Shown here: in pieces, positions 1-7,472 of the stretch
Numbering within the stretch: position 1 is the stretch's first letter
Layout of the letters: the number at the start of each line of letters is the position of its first letter
Assembly (NCBI RefSeq): GCF_002119765.1
Contig: NZ_CP021112.1
Coordinates: 3,590,501 to 3,654,500 of the forward strand
Length of the DNA stretch: 64,000 bases
Source: Pseudorhodoplanes sinuspersici
GTDB taxonomy: Bacteria; Pseudomonadota; Alphaproteobacteria; Rhizobiales; Xanthobacteraceae
Direction: 5' to 3'
Notes under the pieces: generated by a model
Database searches by the model: none
Told to the model about the DNA's origin: nothing
Seen by the model: only the letters and a program-made list of their open reading frames with translations
Program-made: the position numbers and the translations under genes

Positions 1-1
1 G

Positions 2-196
2 ATGATCCTGGTCGAGGCGATGAAGCGCGCGGGCGGCCCCGACAAGGCCAAGGTGCGCGACGAGATCGAGAAGACCAAGAACTTCATGGGCACCGGCGGC
101 GTCGTCAACATGTCGCCGTCCGATCACCTCGGTCTCGATCTGTCGGCCTTCCGTATGCTGGAGATCAAGAACGGCGACTGGACGGTTGTGAATTAG
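2..196 (+). CDS. C-terminal end of a liv-type ABC transporter substrate-binding protein (cut by window edge)
   Basis: The frame is open from the left edge to TAG at 194-196 and gives 64 residues. The text (AMKRAGGPDKAKVRDEIEKT, then GTGGVVNMSPSDHLGLDLSA, ending in DWTVVN) is the usual C-terminal lobe of periplasmic leucine/aromatic-acid binding proteins: a last helix, a GxGGxxxxSPxDHxGL segment and a final beta strand. The livHMGF genes that follow fit a binding protein encoded first in the operon. The N-terminus and signal peptide lie outside the window, so the ligand cannot be judged. Confidence 0.72.
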   Translation: MILVEAMKRAGGPDKAKVRDEIEKTKNFMGTGGVVNMSPSDHLGLDLSAFRMLEIKNGDWTVVN

Positions 197-217
197 GGCA
201 CAAGAAGCCTAGAGACG

Positions 218-302
218 CGTCATGGCCGGGCTTGTCCCGGCCATCCATCTTGCTTGAGACGAAGGGAAGACGTGGATGCCCGCAACAAGTGCGGGCATGA
301 CA
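218..302. repeat. Intergenic palindromic repeat (REP-like)
   Basis: The element is built of two inverted hairpins. CATGGCCGGG...CCCGGCCAT forms the left one, and TGCCCGCA...TGCGGGCA with a trailing ATGACA forms the right one; the outer ends (CGTCATG and CATGACA) are also inverted. I know this layout as a common dispersed intergenic element in Bradyrhizobium-type genomes. It lies between the binding-protein gene and livH, where it could stabilise the upstream mRNA or reduce permease expression. Confidence 0.7.
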
Positions 303-324
303 GAGTCAGCACAGCGGCAAGGCA

Positions 325-1197
325 ATGCCCGAATTTCTCCAATTCCTCTTTTCCGGCCTGACCATCGGCGCGATCTATGCCCTGGTCGCGCTGGGATTCA
401 CGCTGATCTACAACGCCTCCGACGTGATCAATTTTGCGCAGGGCGAATTCGTCATGATCGGCGGCATGGTGACCTTCTTCGCCGTCGCAGCCGGCATCCC
501 GCTGCCGATCGCGGCATTGATCGCGCTCGTGACGGCCATCGTCATCGGCATGCTGCTGCATCTCCTGGCGATCGAACCGGCCAAGGGCGCGTCGCCGGTG
601 ACGCTGATCATCATCACCATCGGCGCTTCGATCCTGCTGCGCGGTGTCGCGGCGGTGGTGTTCGACAAGAATTATCATTCCTATCCGCCATTCGCAGGCA
701 GTGATCCGATCCAGATCGGCGGTGCGACGGTGTTGCCGCAGAGCCTGATCGTGCTGCTCGGCACGTTGCTGATCGTCGTCGCGCTGTGGGTGCTGACGAC
801 CAGGACCATGATCGGCAAAGCGATGACCGCAACCGCGACCAATAGGCTCGCAGCGCGGCTCGTCGGCATCAACACGGCGCTGATCGTCGGCCTGTCTTTT
901 GGCGTCTCGGCGGCGATCGGCGCGATCGGCGGCATTCTGGTGACGCCGATCACGCTGACGAATTACGATGTCGGTACGCTGCTGGCATTGAAGGGCTTTG
1001 CCGCGGCGATGCTCGGCGGCATGGGCCATCCCGTCGGCGCCGTTGTCGGCGGTCTGATTGTCGGACTGCTGGAGACCTTTGGCGCCGGCTATATTTCTTC
1101 CGCCTACAAGGATGCGATCGCCTTCCTTGTCATTCTCGCTGTGCTGTTCGTCATGCCGCAAGGTTTGTTCGGCCGCGCCGGCGTCGAGCGTGTGTGA
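325..1197 (+). CDS. livH: Branched-chain amino acid-type ABC transporter permease, LivH family
   Basis: A 290-residue hydrophobic protein with about eight membrane segments. It opens with FLQFLFSGLTIGAIYALVAL and carries the LivH signature NFAQGEFVMIGGM near residues 32-44, a C-terminal loop GYISSAYKDAIAFLVI and the typical ending MPQGLFG. It is one of two inner-membrane subunits of a HAAT importer. Translation starts at ATG 325. The next gene begins two bases after the stop, so livHMGF is one operon. The substrate (amino acid, amide or aromatic acid) is not readable from the sequence. Confidence 0.93.
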   Translation: MPEFLQFLFSGLTIGAIYALVALGFTLIYNASDVINFAQGEFVMIGGMVTFFAVAAGIPLPIAALIALVTAIVIGMLLHLLAIEPAKGASPVTLIIITIGASILLRGVAAVVFDKNYHSYPPFAGSDPIQIGGATVLPQSLIVLLGTLLIVVALWVLTTRTMIGKAMTATATNRLAARLVGINTALIVGLSFGVSAAIGAIGGILVTPITLTNYDVGTLLALKGFAAAMLGGMGHPVGAVVGGLIVGLLETFGAGYISSAYKDAIAFLVILAVLFVMPQGLFGRAGVERV

Positions 1198-1198
1198 C

Positions 1199-2140
1199 AT
1201 GACAAGCCTCTGGCGAACATATGGTGCCGTGCTGATTGTGGCTGTCGTGGTCGCAGCGCTGCCGTACATCGTGCCGTCGACATTTTATCTCCGCATCGCC
1301 GCGCTGGTTTTCATTTTCAGCATCGCCGTTCTGGGGCTGAACCTGTTGATGGGATTTGCCGGGCAGGTGAGCCTTGGTCATGCTGGCTTCTTCGGCATCG
1401 GTGCTTACGCCGTTGCCGTTGCGCCGACGCATTTCGGTATGCCTGGCTGGCTTGCCTTGATTCTCGGCGTTGCTTTGGCCGGGTTGCTCGCGTTTATCAT
1501 CGGCCGGCCGATCCTGAAGCTAAAAGGTCATTATCTTGCGGTGGCGACGCTCGGCATGGGCATTCTCATTGCGATGGTGTTCACCAATGAAGCGCGCTTC
1601 ACGGGGGGCCCGGACGGCATGGCGGTGCCGCGACTGGTGCTGTTCGGTTGGGTCGCGCGCGGTTCCGTCACCTGGTACTGGATTTCCGGTTGCACGCTGG
1701 TGCTGGCGGTGCTGCTTGCGGTCAATCTGATCGATAGCCCGACTGGCCGCGCCTTGCGCGCCATCCATGACAGCGAGGTCGCCTCGCGCGTGCTTGGGAT
1801 CGACGTCGCGCGCTACAAGCTGATCGCGTTTGTGTTGTCAGCGATCTATGCCGCACTCGCCGGCGCCTATCTTGCGCTGTTCGATGGTCTGGTGACCCCG
1901 GCGACGGCCGGCTTCCTGCGCTCGATCGAATTCGTCACCATGGCGGTCCTCGGTGGTCTCGGCTCGATCCTCGGCAGTGTGGTCGGCGCGGCTTTGCTGA
2001 CAATCCTGCCGCAGATGCTGACGGTGTTTCACGATTACGAGCATATCGCGCTCGGTCTGATCATGATCGTGTTCATGATCTTCCTGCGGGCCGGTATTGT
2101 GCCGAGCGTCGCGAACCTGTTCCGGCGGAGGACGTCATGA
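1199..2140 (+). CDS. livM: Branched-chain amino acid-type ABC transporter permease, LivM family
   Basis: A 313-residue membrane protein. The LivM signature GFAGQVSLGHAGFFGIGAY lies near residue 55 and the conserved cytoplasmic coupling loop reads RALRAIHDSEVASRVLGIDV. The frame stays open upstream to 1058, but ATG 1199 directly after the livH stop gives the normal family start (MTSLWRTYGAVLIVAV). The last bases overlap the livG start by ATGA. It pairs with the LivH-like subunit to form the translocation channel. Confidence 0.93.
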   Translation: MTSLWRTYGAVLIVAVVVAALPYIVPSTFYLRIAALVFIFSIAVLGLNLLMGFAGQVSLGHAGFFGIGAYAVAVAPTHFGMPGWLALILGVALAGLLAFIIGRPILKLKGHYLAVATLGMGILIAMVFTNEARFTGGPDGMAVPRLVLFGWVARGSVTWYWISGCTLVLAVLLAVNLIDSPTGRALRAIHDSEVASRVLGIDVARYKLIAFVLSAIYAALAGAYLALFDGLVTPATAGFLRSIEFVTMAVLGGLGSILGSVVGAALLTILPQMLTVFHDYEHIALGLIMIVFMIFLRAGIVPSVANLFRRRTS

Positions 2141-2949
2141 GCGTTCTCGCCGCAGACGATCTCGGAGTCCAGTTCGGCGGCCTGAAAGCAGTCGATGGCG
2201 TGACCTTTTCCGTCAATCAGGGCGAGATCTTCGCCATCATCGGCCCAAATGGCGCCGGCAAGACCACCTTGTTCAATCTGATCTCCGGTCTCTACGTGCC
2301 GTCGCGTGGCAAGGTGATGCTGAACGGGCAGGATGTCACCAATCTGCCGGCGCATCTTCTGGCGCGGCGCGGCCTGTCGCGCACGTTCCAGAATTTGCAG
2401 ATTTTCTTTCGCATGACGGCCGCGGAAAATGTGATGGTCGGCTGCCATCTGCATGAGAATCGCAATGTGCTGGCGCATTTGTTGCGGCTGCCCTCGGTCA
2501 TCTCCCAGAACCGGAAGTCGCGACAGCGGGCGGACGAATTGCTGGCGCTGGTTGGCCTGAGCGGGCTTGCCGACCGTCCCGCCGGCGAATTGCCCTATGG
2601 CGCGCTGAAGCGTCTTGAGATCGCGCGCGCCCTCGCGGCCGAGCCGCAAGTGTTGCTGCTCGACGAACCCGCAGCAGGCTGCAATGCGGTCGAGACCGCC
2701 GAGGTCGATGCGGTGATCCAGAAGATCGCGGCACAGGGGATCACCGTGGTGCTGGTTGAGCATGACATGAAGCTGGTGATGAAAATCTCCAATCGCATCC
2801 ATGTGCTCGACCAGGGGCGCACCCTGGCGCAGGGAACGGCACAGGAGATCCGCGCCAATCCGGCCGTGATCGCCGCTTACCTTGGCGCGCAGGCGAGCGA
2901 GGAAGTTGGTCAGGAGATTGTGCAGGAGGTCAGCGATGCTGATCGTTGA
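2137..2949 (+). CDS. livG: ABC transporter ATP-binding protein, LivG family
   Basis: A 270-residue ATPase. It has Walker A GPNGAGKTTLFNLI at about residues 33-46, a Q-loop region followed by FQNLQIFFRMTAAENVMVG, the LivG-type signature LPYGALKRLEIARALA, Walker B VLLLDEPAAG and a switch histidine in VLVEHDMKLVM. The tail is a little longer than usual (ASEEVGQEIVQEVSDADR) and overlaps the next start by 14 bases. It energises the HAAT importer together with the LivF-like ATPase. Confidence 0.93.
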   Translation: MSVLAADDLGVQFGGLKAVDGVTFSVNQGEIFAIIGPNGAGKTTLFNLISGLYVPSRGKVMLNGQDVTNLPAHLLARRGLSRTFQNLQIFFRMTAAENVMVGCHLHENRNVLAHLLRLPSVISQNRKSRQRADELLALVGLSGLADRPAGELPYGALKRLEIARALAAEPQVLLLDEPAAGCNAVETAEVDAVIQKIAAQGITVVLVEHDMKLVMKISNRIHVLDQGRTLAQGTAQEIRANPAVIAAYLGAQASEEVGQEIVQEVSDADR

Positions 2950-3637
2950 CAATCTGTCGAGCCGCTATGGCCGGATCGAAGTGCTGCATGGCCTCTCGCT
3001 CGAGGTGAAGCAGGGCGAGATCGTCACGCTGGTCGGCAGCAACGGCGCCGGCAAGACGACGTTGCTGCGCGCGATTTCAGGCGTGCAGCCGATGTCCGGC
3101 GGCTCGGTGAAATTCCTTGGCCAGCCGATCGACCGTCTTGCGCCGCATGTTCGCGTGGCGCAGGGTATCGTACAGGTGCCGGAAGGGCGGCAGGTCTTCT
3201 CGCCCTTGTCGGTCGAGGACAATCTCAAGCTCGGTGCTTGGTCGCGCAAGGACGGTGAGGTCGCGACCGATATCGAGGGCGTCTACGCGACGTTCCCAGT
3301 GCTGGCTGAGAAGCGGCATTTGCCGGCCGGCGCGCTGTCTGGCGGCCAGCAGCAGATGCTGGCGATGGGGCGTGCCTTGATGGCGCGGCCGAAACTGATG
3401 CTGCTCGACGAGCCGTCGATGGGTCTCGCGCCCATTCTGGTCGATCAGATTTTCGCGATCATCGGCGGCCTCAAGCGGCAAGGCATTACGGTGCTGCTGG
3501 TCGAGCAGAATGCCTATGCGGCGCTGGCCATTGCCGATCGCGGTTATGTCATCGAAACCGGCCGCATCTCGCATACCGGCACCGGCCGCGAATTGCTGAA
3601 TGATGCGCGCGTGCGGACGGCGTATCTTGGGCTTTAG
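2936..3637 (+). CDS. livF: ABC transporter ATP-binding protein, LivF family
   Basis: A 233-residue ATPase with Walker A GSNGAGKTTLLRAI, the LivF hallmark VPEGRQVFSPLSVEDNL, signature LSGGQQQMLAMGRALM and Walker B LMLLDEPSMGLAP. ATG 2936 is preferred over the longer frame from 2882 because GGAGG sits at 2925-2929 at ideal spacing inside the end of livG, and because MLIVDNLSSRYG is the usual family N-terminus. It closes the first liv operon. Confidence 0.93.
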   Translation: MLIVDNLSSRYGRIEVLHGLSLEVKQGEIVTLVGSNGAGKTTLLRAISGVQPMSGGSVKFLGQPIDRLAPHVRVAQGIVQVPEGRQVFSPLSVEDNLKLGAWSRKDGEVATDIEGVYATFPVLAEKRHLPAGALSGGQQQMLAMGRALMARPKLMLLDEPSMGLAPILVDQIFAIIGGLKRQGITVLLVEQNAYAALAIADRGYVIETGRISHTGTGRELLNDARVRTAYLGL

Positions 3638-3656
3638 CCGTCCCGGAATGACGAAC

Positions 3657-4130
3657 TCACCCGATCGGCAATCGCGGGTCGTGCTTTAAGGTCTCGAGTA
3701 CGATGCTGGACTTCACGCGCTCGACCGACTCGTGCGGCAGCAGCACGTCATTGACCAAAGCCGACAATGCCGGAAGATCTTTCACGGCAACCTTCAGCAA
3801 ATAGTCGGAATCTCCCGTCAGCGCGTGTGTTTCCTGGATTGCGGGGAGTCTTGCGACGAGATCTCGGAAACGAGCCGCGTTGTTGCGTGAATGGGTGGCG
3901 AGCGCGACGAAGATAAAGACGGTGATGCCGAAGCCAAGCTTTACGGGATCGAGATCGGCACGATAGCGCCGGATCACTCCGGCTTGCTCAAGCCGCTGGC
4001 GGCGACGTGAACATTGCGACGGCGACAGATGCACCGCTTCTGCCAACTCCTGATTGGTCATGGCTCCATTGTCCTGAAGAGCCGAAAGGAGTTTGAGATC
4101 GGCCGAATCGAGAGTGACTGATTCTTGCAT
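3657..4130 (-). CDS. Lrp/AsnC family transcriptional regulator
   Basis: A 157-residue regulator. The N-terminal winged helix-turn-helix reads LDSADLKLLSALQDNGAMTN then ELAEAVHLSPSQCSRRRQRL. The C-terminal RAM ligand-binding domain contains ETHALTGDSDYLLKVAVKDL. The frame is open to 4190, but ATG 4130 (MQESVTLDSADL) gives the standard Lrp start. It is transcribed away from the 4-hydroxyphenylpyruvate dioxygenase gene. A local Lrp-type regulator of tyrosine/phenylalanine breakdown is a common arrangement in alphaproteobacteria, so it probably controls that gene and itself. Confidence 0.9.
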   Translation of the reverse strand: MQESVTLDSADLKLLSALQDNGAMTNQELAEAVHLSPSQCSRRRQRLEQAGVIRRYRADLDPVKLGFGITVFIFVALATHSRNNAARFRDLVARLPAIQETHALTGDSDYLLKVAVKDLPALSALVNDVLLPHESVERVKSSIVLETLKHDPRLPIG

Positions 4131-4156
4131 AAAAACCGTCATTTTCGCGGAAATCA

Positions 4157-4177
4157 TGTATACAATAAGCAATATTG
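4157..4177. promoter_or_regulatory. Candidate Lrp-type operator between lrp and hpd
   Basis: The 127-base divergent gap holds an A+T-rich core with two perfect 8-bp palindromes, TGTATACA at 4157-4164 and CAATATTG at 4170-4177. They lie where the two promoters should face each other. Lrp proteins bind short degenerate A+T-rich palindromes, so this is a plausible shared site. The assignment is inference. Confidence 0.35.
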
Positions 4178-4257
4178 GCGAATTTTGCACGGGAATTGTG
4201 CGGCCGCTGGCTTACGATTGCGGCAACGATAAAGTGTATTTCAGGTGAGGAGACACC

Positions 4258-5385
4258 ATGGGACCATTCCCCCACGATGCGCCGGCTGCCATCATTTCCG
4301 ACGAGAATCCGATGGGGACGGACGGGATCGAATTCGTCGAATTTGCCCATCCTGATCCTGAACAGCTCGAAGCCGTCTTCCGAAGCATGGGCTTCCTGCC
4401 GGTCGCCCGGCATCGCTCGAAGAATGTCACGCTATGGCGGCAGGGCGATGTGAATTTCGTCGTCAACGCCGAACCGGATTCCTTTGCGCAACGCTTCGCT
4501 TCTGAACACGGTCCTTGCGCTTGTGCCATGGCGTTTCGCGTGGTCGACGCGCGGTATGCTTATGAGCGCGCGTTGTCGCTGGGCGCTGAGGCCGGCGAAA
4601 CGCGCGTGCGCGCCATGGAGCTCAATATTCCCGCCATCAAGGGAATTGGCGGTTCGCTTCTGTATTTCGTCGACCGTTATGGCGACAAAGGCTCGATCTG
4701 GGATGTGGATTTTATCTGGACCGGCGAGCGCAATCCAAAGCCGGAACAGGCAGGTCTCTATTATCTCGATCACCTGACCCACAATGTGCGGCGCGGACGC
4801 ATGGATCACTGGGCCGGCTGGTATCAGAAACTGTTCAATTTCCGCGACATCCGCTTTTTCAATATCGAAGGAAAGCTCACCGGCCTCGTGTCCCGCGCGA
4901 TGACCTCGCCATGCGGCAAGATCCGTATCCCGATCAACGAGTCGCTGGATGACAAGTCGCAGATCGAGGAATATCTGCGCGAATATCGCGGCGAGGGCAT
5001 TCAGCACGTGGCGATGGGCTGTCGGGACATTTACGACAGCGTCGCGAAACTGACGGCGAATGGCCTGCCCTTCATGCCGTCACCGCCTGTGACCTATTAC
5101 GAAAAGATCGATCAACGCGTGCCTGGCCACGGCGAGGCAGTGCAGAAGCTGCGTGACAGCGGCGTTTTGATCGACGGCGAAGGCGTCGTCGACGGCGGTT
5201 CGACCAAGGTGCTGCTGCAGATCTTCTCCGGCACCGTGCTGGGGCCGATCTTTTTCGAATTCATCCAGCGCAAGGGCGATGACGGCTTCGGGGAAGGCAA
5301 TTTCCGCGCCTTATTTGAGTCCATTGAAGAGGATCAGATCCGGCGGGGCGTGCTGAAGCCCGAACAAAGTGCGGTTGAGGGATAG
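4258..5385 (+). CDS. hpd: 4-hydroxyphenylpyruvate dioxygenase
   Basis: A 375-residue Fe(II) enzyme that converts 4-hydroxyphenylpyruvate to homogentisate in tyrosine catabolism. Two tandem VOC domains are visible. The iron ligands fit His172 (LDHLTHNV), His250 (GIQHVAMGCRDI) and Glu334 (FFEFIQRKG), with nearly the same spacing as characterised bacterial HPPDs. The C-terminal FSGTVLGPIFFEFIQRKGDD and GFGEGNFRALFESIE blocks are diagnostic. ATG 4258 has a good ribosome site (GAGGAG about seven bases upstream). Homogentisate dioxygenase is not in the window; the FAA-family hydrolase at 16.8 kb is distant and need not be in this pathway. Confidence 0.96.
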   Translation: MGPFPHDAPAAIISDENPMGTDGIEFVEFAHPDPEQLEAVFRSMGFLPVARHRSKNVTLWRQGDVNFVVNAEPDSFAQRFASEHGPCACAMAFRVVDARYAYERALSLGAEAGETRVRAMELNIPAIKGIGGSLLYFVDRYGDKGSIWDVDFIWTGERNPKPEQAGLYYLDHLTHNVRRGRMDHWAGWYQKLFNFRDIRFFNIEGKLTGLVSRAMTSPCGKIRIPINESLDDKSQIEEYLREYRGEGIQHVAMGCRDIYDSVAKLTANGLPFMPSPPVTYYEKIDQRVPGHGEAVQKLRDSGVLIDGEGVVDGGSTKVLLQIFSGTVLGPIFFEFIQRKGDDGFGEGNFRALFESIEEDQIRRGVLKPEQSAVEG

Positions 5386-5418
5386 TCACTCCGGGACACT
5401 TGCCGAAGGCAAAGACGC

Positions 5419-5928
5419 TTACGTGTCTTCCCTCATTCCTCTCAGGAGCTGCAACATTTGCTCGCGCGCATCGGGCCCAAGTTTTTCGGCGAGCCGTGCC
5501 TCGTGCTTGGCGGCCAGCGCCTTGGCGCGCTTCAGCAGTTATTGCCCCTCGCGCGTCAATTGCAGGGCATGCGTGCGCCGGTCGGTCGGCGAGGGCAGGC
5601 GTTCGGTCAGGCCACGTTTTTGTAAATGATCCAGCATATGCACCAACCGCGCACGCTCGATGGCCAGCCGCTCCGCCAGCTCCGCCTGCGACAGGCCCGG
5701 ATTGGCGCCGATCACCACCATCACCGAATATTGCGCCGGCCGCAGGTCGATCGCCGACAGCGTCTTGATGAAATCCTGGAACACCCACACCTGCGCACGG
5801 CGCAGGAAATAGCCAAGATGCTGCGTCAGCACATCGAGATCGATCTCGCGCCGGTTGCGCCGCCCCGATTGCGATGCAGCAACGGACGAGCCCGGTAAGG
5901 TACCGCCTTTAATGGCGCCCTCGGTCAT
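5419..5928 (-). pseudogene. MarR family regulator interrupted by an in-frame TAA
   Basis: From ATG 5928 the frame reads a clear MarR winged helix: LGYFLRRAQVWVFQDF, then RPAQYSVMVVIGANPGLSQ, ELAERLAIERARLVHMLDHL and the wing LPSPTDRRTHALQLTREG. A TAA at 5541-5539 ends it after 129 residues. The same frame then continues for 39 normal MarR codons (LLKRAKALAAKHEARLAEKL, ending in MLQLLRGMREDT) to a second TAA at 5421-5419. The full reading is about 169 codons, the family norm. A single C-to-T change (CAA to TAA) would explain it. The lost C-terminal helices build the dimer interface, so the short form is probably inactive. Real mutation and sequencing error cannot be told apart here. Confidence 0.72.
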
Positions 5929-5986
5929 GATCTGCTTCCTCCCGCCGGGTCTTAAGTATTAAGGCTGAAAAACCCAGCCCGGCATT

Positions 5987-6023
5987 ATTGTTGTTGACGA
6001 CATTGATTGTAATAAACAACAAT
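5987..6023. promoter_or_regulatory. Inverted-repeat operator candidate in the MarR / second liv operon divergent region
   Basis: Perfect 9-bp arms ATTGTTGTT (5987-5995) and AACAACAAT (6015-6023) are separated by 19 bases, in the 240-bp gap between the MarR-type gene and the binding-protein gene. The spacing places the arms about 2.7 helical turns apart. A smaller palindrome CTTAA-GTA-TTAAG lies at 5951-5963 nearer the regulator start. MarR regulators usually bind such symmetric sites in their own divergent promoter; binding here is inferred. Confidence 0.45.
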
Positions 6024-6168
6024 TATAGGAAAGCGGAAAGGGGTTAGCTGGCCGGGCGTCGTCATGACGCCGCAGAGCCGGGTCAGCCCATTGCAAGTTG
6101 ACTGCAACAATAAGAAAAGGGGACCCAACATGGGTCTCTTGTAGGGACCGGAAAGGGAGGAGTTCGAA

Positions 6169-7407
6169 ATGAGCCGCAAATTCCATCAATCGGGCGTTTC
6201 ACGCCGCACGTTCGCCGCTGGCCTTGGCGCCGCGGGTCTCGTCGCCGGCACCGCGCCGTTCAACATCGTCCGCGGGCAGGGCGCGGCCCTGAAGGTCGGC
6301 GTGCTGCTGCCGCGTTCGGGCGTGCTGGCCGGCATCGGTCAGGACTGCCAGCGCGGCGTCGACGTTACGCCGGGTCTTCTGAAGGACATCGGCATGCCGG
6401 CCCTTCAGATCATCAACGGCGATACCGAATCGGACGTGCAGATCGCGCGCGCCCAGGCCGAAAAGATGATCAATGAAGGCGTTCAGCTCCTGGTCGGCGC
6501 GTTCGATTCCGGTCAGTCGACTGCGATCGCGCAGGTCGCCGAGCAGCGCGGCATTCCCTACATCATCAACATCGCTGCGGCCCCGCCGATCACCGAACAG
6601 GGCTACAAGTTCGTCTTCCGCAATTTCCCGGTCGCCAGCCGCATCCTCATCGATGCGTTCGAGAACCAGAAGGAAATCTTCGAGCAGACGGGCAAGACCC
6701 CAAAGACCGTCGCGCTGATGCATGTGAACGACACCTTCGGCGTATCGATGCAGAAGGGCATGGCCGCGGTGCTCGAAAAGATCCCCATGCCGTATAAGAT
6801 CTTGGATACGATCTCCTATGATCCGAAGGCGCGCGACCTGTCGGTCGAAGTCGCCAAGGCAAAGGGCACCGGTGCCGAAGCGCTTCTCGTCGTCAGCCGT
6901 CTCAATGACGCGATCCTGGTGACTCGCGAACTGATCAAACAGCGCTGGGACGGCATGGGTGTGCTCAGCATGGGCCCAGGCTGGTACGAGGACCAATATA
7001 TCAAGACGCTCGGCAAGATGTCGGATGGTCCGATCAGCTTCGTGCCGTGGTACGACCCGACCAAGAAGCTGACCAAGGCGCTGACGGCTGCGCTCGCCAA
7101 GGCACATCCGGATGTGAACCTGAATACCAATCAGGTCTACACCTTCGAGGCTCTGCTGACCGCCGCCGACGCTTACAAGCGCGCCGGTTCGACCGATCCG
7201 AAGGCTTTGGCCGATGCGATCCGCACCACCAACATCACGGATAACGTCTCTACCGGCCCCGGCATCATGTTCAACGAGAAGGGCCAGAACGACAAGCTGC
7301 GCAATTCGGCCATCCAGAACCGCGGCGGCAAACTGGTCACCGTTGCGCCGAAAGGGGCGACCGACGCCACCGTTGCGTGGCCGGCGCCGTCCTACACGAA
7401 GCGCTAA
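6169..7407 (+). CDS. Tat-exported ABC transporter substrate-binding protein, liv/HAAT type
   Basis: A 412-residue periplasmic binding protein (Peripla_BP_6 type). The N-terminus carries a twin-arginine signal, SRRTFAAGLGAAGLVAG at residues 11-27. The mature part begins ALKVGVLLPRSGVLAGIGQD and contains LVGAFDSGQSTAIAQVAEQR and SYDPKARDLSVEVAKAKG, typical of the family. A strong ribosome site (GGGAGGAG) precedes ATG 6169. It is the first gene of a second liv operon, probably under the divergent MarR-type regulator, which suggests an aromatic or similar organic acid rather than a plain amino acid; that ligand guess is inference. Confidence 0.93.
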   Translation: MSRKFHQSGVSRRTFAAGLGAAGLVAGTAPFNIVRGQGAALKVGVLLPRSGVLAGIGQDCQRGVDVTPGLLKDIGMPALQIINGDTESDVQIARAQAEKMINEGVQLLVGAFDSGQSTAIAQVAEQRGIPYIINIAAAPPITEQGYKFVFRNFPVASRILIDAFENQKEIFEQTGKTPKTVALMHVNDTFGVSMQKGMAAVLEKIPMPYKILDTISYDPKARDLSVEVAKAKGTGAEALLVVSRLNDAILVTRELIKQRWDGMGVLSMGPGWYEDQYIKTLGKMSDGPISFVPWYDPTKKLTKALTAALAKAHPDVNLNTNQVYTFEALLTAADAYKRAGSTDPKALADAIRTTNITDNVSTGPGIMFNEKGQNDKLRNSAIQNRGGKLVTVAPKGATDATVAWPAPSYTKR

Positions 7408-7423
7408 TCTCTCTTTGTCGATA

Positions 7424-7452
7424 GCGCCTCGGCCGCAACGCGGCCGGGGCGC
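7424..7452 (+). terminator. Strong hairpin between binding-protein and permease genes
   Basis: GCGCCTCGGCCGC and GCGGCCGGGGCGC form a 13-bp G+C-rich stem with one G-U pair and an AAC loop, followed by CTTCTTCG, which is only weakly T-rich. It lies 17 bases after the binding-protein stop. In ABC import operons such a structure commonly protects the upstream mRNA end and lets only part of transcription continue, giving excess binding protein. Confidence 0.6.
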
Positions 7453-7472
7453 CTTCTTCGCGGGACGCTATC

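Noticed and set aside
220-1269. Minus-strand 349-codon frame antisense to livH
   Set aside because: Its text is rich in Arg, Gln, Asp and His with no family pattern, as expected of the shadow of a G+C-rich membrane protein gene; the plus strand has a clear LivH.
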